Source: Acanthamoeba castellanii str. Neff (taxonomy: Eukaryota > Discosea > Longamoebia > Acanthamoebidae). From it: a stretch of 28,494 nucleotides of DNA. The stretch lies in the NCBI RefSeq assembly GCF_000313135.1, contig NW_004457511.1, forward strand, positions 43,403-71,896, given 5' to 3'. Made by a program: the position numbers and the translations under genes. This document shows, piece by piece, positions 23,301-28,494 of this stretch. Position 1 is the first letter of the stretch. Each line of letters begins with the position of its first letter. Below the pieces are notes generated by a model that saw only the letters and a list, made by a program, of their open reading frames with translations, did not search any database and was not told the DNA's origin.

Positions 23301-26300
23301 GCCGGTACAACCTCCCCCCCGCATGCGCGCCAACCACACGTGATGGGAGGGGGCTGAGGGTCAGTTATGGCGGTGATGTGCCGGCGACTGAAACTGCCCC
23401 CTCTCATCGGGACTTTGGTGCGTGGGTGGTGGTGCTGCGTGGTGCGTGGGTGGTGGTGCGTGGGTGCAGACGCCGATGTGGAGATCGAGGCCAGCCCTCT
23501 CCCCGTCGCCTCTCTGGCTCCTGCTGCTGTCGGCACCGGTGAAGACGAGGACGCCGGGATGGACCACCCCGACGGGGCCGCTCGAGCAGATCCAGACGCG
23601 ACCGAGGACGCTGCGCCACTCGACCTACACGCGGTCAGACACCGCGACCTCAAACAAGTCCGAGCGCCGCCGCCGCGAAATACGCCCACCGCCGCCGCCG
23701 CCAGCAGCGGTGCCGGTGCCGGTGCCGCCTACCGAGAGGCGGAGCGGTATGCGCCCCACTACCCCCCCCCCCGTCTTCCCCCGATTGCGGTCCTGGCGAG
23801 GCACCACGTGGTGGCTGGTGGTGGCTGGTGGTTGACTGGCCGGCGGCCTTCTCTGCCCTCTCTGCCGTCTCTGGTCTCCGCTCTCTCCGCTCTTTCTCTC
23901 TCCGCTCTCTCCGCTCTCTGCAGGGGAAGCAGTCCGCGGAGGAGGAGCACGAGGACGTTGCTGCTCCACGTCGAGGAAGAAGCGGCGGCGGCGGAGGAGG
24001 AGGCGGATCCATCAGACGAGTCCGAGGAGGGAAGGCTCCCCACGACCCTGGCCGAACTCTGGACCCGCTACATGTCGGCTGCGTCCATCCCAGTCCCCCC
24101 GCCCAACACCCTCACGCCCGCCAAAAAGGCACAGCCCCCGCACCACGCACTCACGCACCACGCACCACGACGCTCATCTGTCGGGCGCGCTGTGTGTTCT
24201 GCGTGTTGTGTACGTGCGCGCGGTGAATGGCCTGCAGGCCTGGTATGAGCGGGCCAAGGAGCAAGCGGTAGAAGAGGCGCGGGAGGCCTACCTCGCCGCG
24301 GCTGCCGAGTACTTCCGGGACAGCCCCGCACCGGCTTTGTTTCCCTGGGAGCGGTCGGCACCTTCTCGCGCCGCCGCCGACACCGACACCGACACCGACA
24401 CCACCTCCAGCAACAGCAGGACCGGGAGGCGTCTGCTCGATGCCTTTGGCGACTCGCTGCGCCATGTGAACCGCCTCCTCGACCAGGAGTTCGGTCCCGA
24501 ACCTCGCAAGGCAACATCCCCTTAATGCCCTTCTCTCCATGTGTCTGATCAGTTCACACGCACGCGTTGTGTCGTGTGTGCGCGCGCGCGCGTGGTAGGG
24601 ATCGTTCGGCCTAACGCGCGTGTTGCCTTGGCCGCGCCTCTTCCGGTGCGCAGGTGATCGCGCACATGCCGCACATGATCGACCGGCACATCATCACCGC
24701 GCTACACGCCCGATGGCCGGAGGAGTTCAACAAGACGTCATCTCATCGCTTCCGCACAGGCGAAGATATGCAGTTTGCCTTCTCCTACATGTACTTCATG
24801 ATGCGTCAGGTACGCACCCACTTACCCGCGCGCCCGCTTCAGTGTCACCAGACACCAACCGGGGCGTATGGACGTACGACATAACTGATGGTGGATGGAT
24901 GGATGGATGGATGGCTACGACGATTTGCAGAAACCGGACGCCACGGTCAAGGCAGTGTGGACGGCACTGGACGAAGACCAGTCAGGGGCGCTCGACTACT
25001 GGGAGCTGCGAACCATCTACCTGCGCGCCTACGGCCACCCCCTCGTGCCTCCCAAGTTCCACGAATTCCTCGACAGGCTTCGTCACCGCTGTTCTGCCCA
25101 CAACGCCACCGCCGCCTCCGCGCCTGTCTCCGCCGCCGCCTCTTCTTCGTCACCTGCTTCGTCGCCCGCCACCGCGACCGCCGCCATGGCGGCTTCCGCC
25201 GTTCTTCTGCCTTCTGCGCTCGAGGCGGCCCCTTCCGCCGCTCCCCTCCTTTCGCCGGCCTCCACCAACGTCACGAGCACCCACCACCCCGCCTTGGCGT
25301 CGGGAAGCCAGCAGCAGCTCCCGTCGCACGTCGCCTCGGCCACCGCTGCATCGCCGGCCGCCACCGGCTCGGCGGAGCAGTGGAGCCGCTACTCGAATCG
25401 CTACGGAGTACACTCCCCTCCCCAACGGTGTTGCGTGGACACTAGGACCACTGAGAGGGGGAAGGAAGGGAGGCAGGCGATGCAATGACCGTCAGCTTAC
25501 GTACGACACACGGCACATAGGGCGCCAACTTAGTGAATGCCGCCGCCACCGCCACCGCCGCCACGGGCAAGGAGGAGGAAGAGCAGCGTAAACGAGAAGA
25601 GAAGGCAAAGGAGGTCGAGTTCGAGGCCTATTTCCGCCGCCGCCCCGTCACCCTCGATGCTCTCTTCGATTGCCCCGACGTGCTGGAGAAGATCCAGCGC
25701 TGGTTCGTCAGCCGCGGCAAGAACAAGTACACTATCCACCCGCCTCTTCTTCTCCTTCCCCTCCTCATTTTTACGGGTGTACTCGATGGTGCCATGAGGT
25801 GGTACCACTCCTTTTCTTCTTACACCAGCTTGGGGCGTATTGCGTCGTGTGTGCGTGTCTCGGTCGTGAACCGCAGTTTTGAGATAGTGAGCACGGAGCA
25901 CGACGTGGCCTTCCTCATGGTGAACGCCAACCCGCAGGGGGCGCAGGACCGACTCGATGGCATCTTGGCCAAGCCGCGCAAGTTTGTGTGCATCAACGAC
26001 GACATCGACCACTCCGCCCCCGAATCTGTCGAGACTCTCTCCGTACCAGCCTCCCCATCTTGCGGGGTTTTTGTTTTTGTTTTTGTTTTGTTTTTATTTT
26101 TACTCTTTTCCTTGGCTGCCGGCGGGTCTGCGCAGATCATCAGGCGGTTCTACGAGAGCATGTACCCATTGCGTTCTACTTTCGAGCTTCCTGAGGGAAG
26201 AGCCAACCTCCACCTCCACATGTCTGACCTGCTCACGGTATGCTCTCTCTTTATGTGCGGTGGACACGCGCCCGATCGGACGTGTGTGCTGATGGTTTGG

Positions 26301-26497
26301 AGGTTGTCGGGTGCTTGCAGGAGGAAAAGGCCCACGGGCAGCGCGCCCTCAAGTGGGGAGTAGTTGTCGTGGTGGCCATCGTAGTGGCCGTCTGGTGGTG
26401 GGGCCGACGCGTTGTCCGGTGGGTGCTCCGCAGCCGGCTCTCGTCGCGCGACCGGCGGGCACGAGAAGGGCGAACCCTGAAGCTCCTCCGCCTGTAA
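20377..26497 (+). CDS. GNPTAB: GlcNAc-1-phosphotransferase alpha/beta precursor (Stealth family)
   Basis: A Golgi type III membrane enzyme that moves GlcNAc-1-phosphate from UDP-GlcNAc to mannose on lysosomal hydrolases. There are 19 phase-consistent exons (20377-20649, 20735-20765, 21097-21275, 21438-21553, 21739-21925, 22071-22147, 22255-22456, 22610-22714, 22870-23048, 23162-23304, 23470-23746, 23924-24128, 24238-24510, 24654-24809, 24931-25407, 25521-25726, 25877-26042, 26136-26237, 26321-26497), giving 1176 aa. Landmarks are an N-terminal anchor (about 19-43), Stealth CR1 ([13 protein letters not shown], 75-87), CR2 ([20 protein letters not shown], from 162) and CR3 ([28 protein letters not shown]). 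Two LNR modules follow ([32 protein letters not shown]), then RHVNRLL and AHMPHMID. A canonical EF-hand loop runs from Asp815 to Glu826 ([12 protein letters not shown]). CR4 is [14 protein letters not shown], and a C-terminal membrane segment ([16 protein letters not shown]) is near 1130. Three introns are GC-AG. The exon 2 acceptor and exon 11 donor are the weakest calls. Confidence 0.95.
21276..21437 (+). other. GC-AG intron in GNPTAB (exons 3/4)
   Basis: The sequence reads GACAACGAG|GCATGC ... GTCTCAG|GAGCTG. Joining gives [14 protein letters not shown], the uninterrupted Stealth CR2 block of GNPTAB. There is no GT in the first 60 bases after GAG that keeps frame. Confidence 0.85.
21705..21735 (+). 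repeat. (GGGT)n abutting a 3' splice site in GNPTAB
   Basis: About six GGGT tetramers sit directly before the acceptor GGCAG|GGTGGTTACG of exon 5 (starts 21739), where a pyrimidine tract would be expected. Confidence 0.85.
24129..24237 (+). other. GC-AG intron in GNPTAB (exons 12/13)
   Basis: The sequence reads GCCAAAAAG|GCACAG ... GGCCTGCAG|GCCTGG. Phase 0 on both sides keeps frame across [13 protein letters not shown]. No GT donor before the next in-frame stop matches the acceptor phase. Homology here is weak, so this call rests mainly on frame. Confidence 0.6.
24511..24653 (+). other. GC-AG intron in GNPTAB (exons 13/14)
   Basis: The sequence reads CCTCGCAAG|GCAACA ... GGTGCGCAG|GTGATC. 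Joining gives [17 protein letters not shown], colinear with the GNPTAB family block [17 protein letters not shown]. The frame stops 13 bases after the donor with no GT in between. Confidence 0.85.
24889..24914 (+). repeat. (GGAT)n close to a 3' splice site in GNPTAB
   Basis: Six GGAT/GATG tetramers lie 16 bases before exon 15 (24931). The sense strand of NEMF has the same GGAT repeat at 8909-8888, immediately before exon 19 (8885). Confidence 0.85.
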
Positions 26498-26871
26498 TCC
26501 AAGTTTATCTCCGAAAAGAAAAATGCAGGCAAGTCCCCGGATTTTGCCCGAAGCCTGAGTTTGTCACAACCGGTTCGCTGCGCTCGTCCCCGGATTTTGT
26601 CCGGACTTCGACCGCCGTACTCGCCAAGGGGAGCGGAGTTTTGACTTGGAATTTTTGCCCGCTGCCTACACCACACACACTTGAGCAGGCGTTTTCTCGC
26701 CTGCTCTGTAAGCTCGTGACCTCTCGTTTCGTTCAAAATGCGTTCCAGAGGACGGGCTTCAAGATGTGATAGGATTCAGCCCTGTGGGATGCCTCATTGG
26801 GCCGCTAGGACCTCGCCAATTCGGAGTCATTTTGCAATTTTTTCAAGGCCACACAATCGAGAGCGCTGTTT
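26498..26871. other. Gene-free transition region after GNPTAB
   Basis: 374 bp with no convincing gene. It holds GTCCCCGGATTTTG twice (26533-26546 and 26586-26599, 53 bp apart) and a perfect hairpin at 26683-26706. Base composition moves toward balanced GC/AT compared with the exons. No AATAAA follows the GNPTAB stop. Confidence 0.6.
26683..26706. other. Perfect 9-bp hairpin, 6-base loop
   Basis: GAGCAGGCG at 26683-26691 pairs with CGCCTGCTC at 26698-26706 around the loop TTTTCT. It lies 186 bases past the GNPTAB stop, so it could sit in the 3' UTR or mark the left edge of the repeat domain. Confidence 0.7.
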
Positions 26872-27297
26872 CTCTCGCTTGCCTTGATAGCTGGAAGCCT
26901 GCTAATCAATATCCAGACCAATTAGACGATGGGCTACAAGATGCCGCACGATTCAGGGAGCAACAGTGCGCTGGTGGCCGGACCCACTTGTAGGTAAAAC
27001 AATCAACAGTCCAATCGAAGCGCACCAGTTTTCTCGCTTGCCTTGATAGCAAGAGGCCTGGCAATAATTTTCCAGACCAATTAGACGATGGGCTACAAGA
27101 TGCCACACGTCTCTGGCCGCTACGGTGCGGTGTCAACCTCACAACTTCAAGCATAAAAATCCATCGACCAATTAAAGCGCACCAGTTTTCTCGCTTGCCT
27201 TGATAGCAAGAGGCCTGGCAATAATTTTCCAGACCAATCAGACCATGGGCTACAAGATGCCGCACGACTCAGCGCAATTGTTCGTCTCAACAGTAAC
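26872..27297. repeat. Left arm of large inverted repeat (three diverged units)
   Basis: Three direct copies of a unit of about 150 bp. Each contains TCGCTTGCCTTGATAGC, then CCAGACCAAT, then ATGGGCTACAAGATGCC (at about 26928-26945, 27087-27104 and 27245-27262). The second and third copies share a long near-identical stretch starting at AAGCGCACCAG (27018 and 27175). The arm ends with TTGTTCGTCTCA before the core. The reverse complement of the same arm is at 28190-28494. Confidence 0.9.
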
Positions 27298-27329
27298 CTC
27301 GGGAGATGTGTACGGAGATGGCTTGTTTT

Positions 27330-27386
27330 CGCGGACATCGCGACCTCCCGCGGACATTGCGATTATCCGCGGACATCGCGGCCGGC
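27330..27386. repeat. Three 19-bp tandem units CGCGGACATYGCG
   Basis: Units begin at 27330, 27349 and 27368 with exact 19-bp spacing. Each starts with CGCGGACATCGCG or a one-base variant. A related sequence CCGCGGCTGTCGCGG follows at about 27404-27418. Confidence 0.88.
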
Positions 27387-27837
27387 GACTCATCCCCTAC
27401 TGTCCGCGGCTGTCGCGGATGCTGAGGGGATGCAACGAAAACGACTAACGAATTGCACGAGTAACACTCGTAAAAAGCGTTTAACTAGTTTAACGCGTTT
27501 AATCAGTGTTGCCACAGGTGGTTTGTGGTCATTTTACTCCTTTAACTCGTTATTTACTCGTTTTACTCGGTATTTACGCGTTTTTTACTCGTTCCACGCG
27601 GTTTTTACTCGTTTCACACGTTCTCTACTCGTTTCACGCGTTTGCTACTCGTTTCACACATGTTCTTTGAGTGGGCCACCGTTCAACGAGTGGGCAGGTC
27701 GTTAAACGAGTTTAATCAGTGTTTTACTAGTTAAACGAGTTAAACGCGTCCCCTGAGGGGATGCAACCGAAACGAGTAAAACTAATTGCACGAGTAACAC
27801 TAGTGGCCACTCATAGAACGAACACATGAAATTCGTT

Positions 27838-28047
27838 GATGGATTTAGGAAAACTCACCAGCCTTCAAAGCTCCCAGGGTAGGAGTGGTGCCAATCGCTT
27901 TGCCAGGGGATGCAACGACAACGCGTAAAATTAGTGGAACTCCAAAAACACGTTCCACGAGCCACAGGGAAGCCAATGATAGATTCAGGAAAACTCACTT
28001 GCTTTGAAAGCTCCATGGATGGCAACAGTGCCGAGCGCTGTGCCAGG
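27838..28047. repeat. 70-bp direct repeat pair
   Basis: The segments 27838-27907 and 27978-28047 align over 70 bp. They share AGGAAAACTCAC, AAAGCTCC and TGCCAGG at matching positions, with about one base in four different between the copies. Confidence 0.8.
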
Positions 28048-28189
28048 CACTGAACAGAGTGAGGACTGTATGACTAGCTGTTGCTGTTTACACCGTGGCC
28101 ACGAGTAAAGAACTAGTTCTACTGGTTTTCGTTGCATCCCCTAAGTAGTGCCACGAATTTTACGCGTTGTCGTTGCATCCCCTGAGATT

Positions 28190-28494
28190 CCAGTTGTGAG
28201 ACGAACAACGTTGTCCTGAGTCGTGCTGCATCTTGTAGCCCATCGCATAGCGTATCGTAGCAGCCAGAGTCGTGCGGCATCTTGTAGCCCATGGTCTAAT
28301 TGGTCTGGAAAAATATTGCCAGGCCTCTAGCTATCAAGGCAAGCGAAAAATCTGGTGCGCTTTAATTGGTCGAGTGCGCTTTAGTTGGTAGTGATTTTTA
28401 TGCTTGAAGTTGTGAGGTTGACACCGCATCGTAGCGGCCTGAGTCGTGTGGCATCTTGTAGCCCATCGTCTAATTGGTCTGGATATTGATTAGC
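28190..28494. repeat. Right arm of large inverted repeat, cut by window end
   Basis: The reverse complement of the left arm. The last 23 bases are the exact reverse complement of 26901-26923. GCATCTTGTAGCCC occurs three times (about 28229, 28269 and 28452), mirroring the three GGGCTACAAGATGC copies of the left arm. The arm continues past the window edge. Confidence 0.9.

Larger units (their letters stand above)
27298..28189. repeat. Core between inverted arms, dense short repeats
   Basis: About 890 bp without a coding frame of recognisable content. In order it holds: three 19-bp tandem units; GGGATGCAAC motif copies (three direct, two inverted); an AT-rich array of ACTCGT/ACGCGT/ACTAGT hexamers (about 27473-27750); a 70-bp direct repeat (27838-27907 and 27978-28047); and inverted copies of the GGGATGCAAC motif before the right arm. 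Confidence 0.85.

Noticed and set aside
23422..23835. Arg/Pro-rich alternative frame in the GNPTAB linker region
   Set aside because: The acidic frame is the one in phase with exons 10 and 12 on both sides. The Arg/Pro frame cannot be joined without an extra unsupported intron.
27330..27386. CRISPR-like direct repeats
   Set aside because: Units are contiguous 19-bp tandem repeats with no spacers, in a eukaryotic genome with no cas genes.
27430..27705. Open frame in the repeat core (91 codons)
   Set aside because: Its Phe/Thr/Arg-rich repeats come from the ACTCGT array. There is no family resemblance and the codon composition is unlike the other genes.
26872..28494. Telomere or rDNA spacer
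   Set aside because: No short G-rich telomeric tandem repeat and no rRNA or tRNA sequence is recognisable. The repeats are long and inverted.

Overview
This is eukaryotic nuclear DNA, most likely from an amoebozoan and probably Acanthamoeba or a close relative. The exons are GC-rich, the introns are very numerous and short, and the genes are packed 160-330 bp apart. The gene set is actin, a mitochondrial ribosomal protein, RQC2/NEMF, SEC24 and a lysosomal-enzyme GlcNAc-phosphotransferase. The genus is an inference from overall style; the eukaryotic assignment is certain.

Six protein genes occupy positions 1-26497. Each was rebuilt by joining exons so that splice phases agree across every junction, about 80 introns in all. 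The layout is: (1) the 3' two-thirds of a divergent actin gene (+, running in from the left edge); (2) mitochondrial ribosomal protein uL3m (-, 10 exons, 427 aa); (3) an unrecognised polytopic membrane protein (-, 12 exons, 562 aa); (4) NEMF/Rqc2 (-, 22 exons, 1154 aa); (5) SEC24 (+, 19 exons, 1022 aa); (6) GNPTAB-type Stealth phosphotransferase (+, 19 exons, 1176 aa). Actin and uL3m are tail to tail. Genes 2-4 run in tandem on the minus strand. NEMF and SEC24 are head to head over a 330-bp shared promoter interval. SEC24 and GNPTAB run in tandem on the plus strand.

The genes do not form one pathway. SEC24 (ER export) and GNPTAB (Golgi tagging of lysosomal hydrolases) are both secretory-pathway genes, while NEMF and uL3m both concern ribosomes (cytosolic quality control and the mitochondrial large subunit).

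Two genome-level features stand out. First, five introns use GC-AG instead of GT-AG boundaries, each required by homology or by frame. Many introns also carry simple repeats, notably three arrays with 7-bp units in NEMF, and some 3' splice sites abut G-rich tandem repeats instead of a pyrimidine tract.

Second, the last 2 kb (26498-28494) has no recognisable gene and a different texture. It holds a large inverted-repeat structure: arms at about 26872-27297 and 28190-28494, each carrying three copies of a shared motif. Between them lies a core with three 19-bp tandem units, five copies of a GGGATGCAAC motif in both orientations, an ACNNGT array and a 70-bp direct repeat. It looks like a foldback-type or other non-autonomous repeat element cut by the window edge. 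It is the best candidate here for something undescribed.
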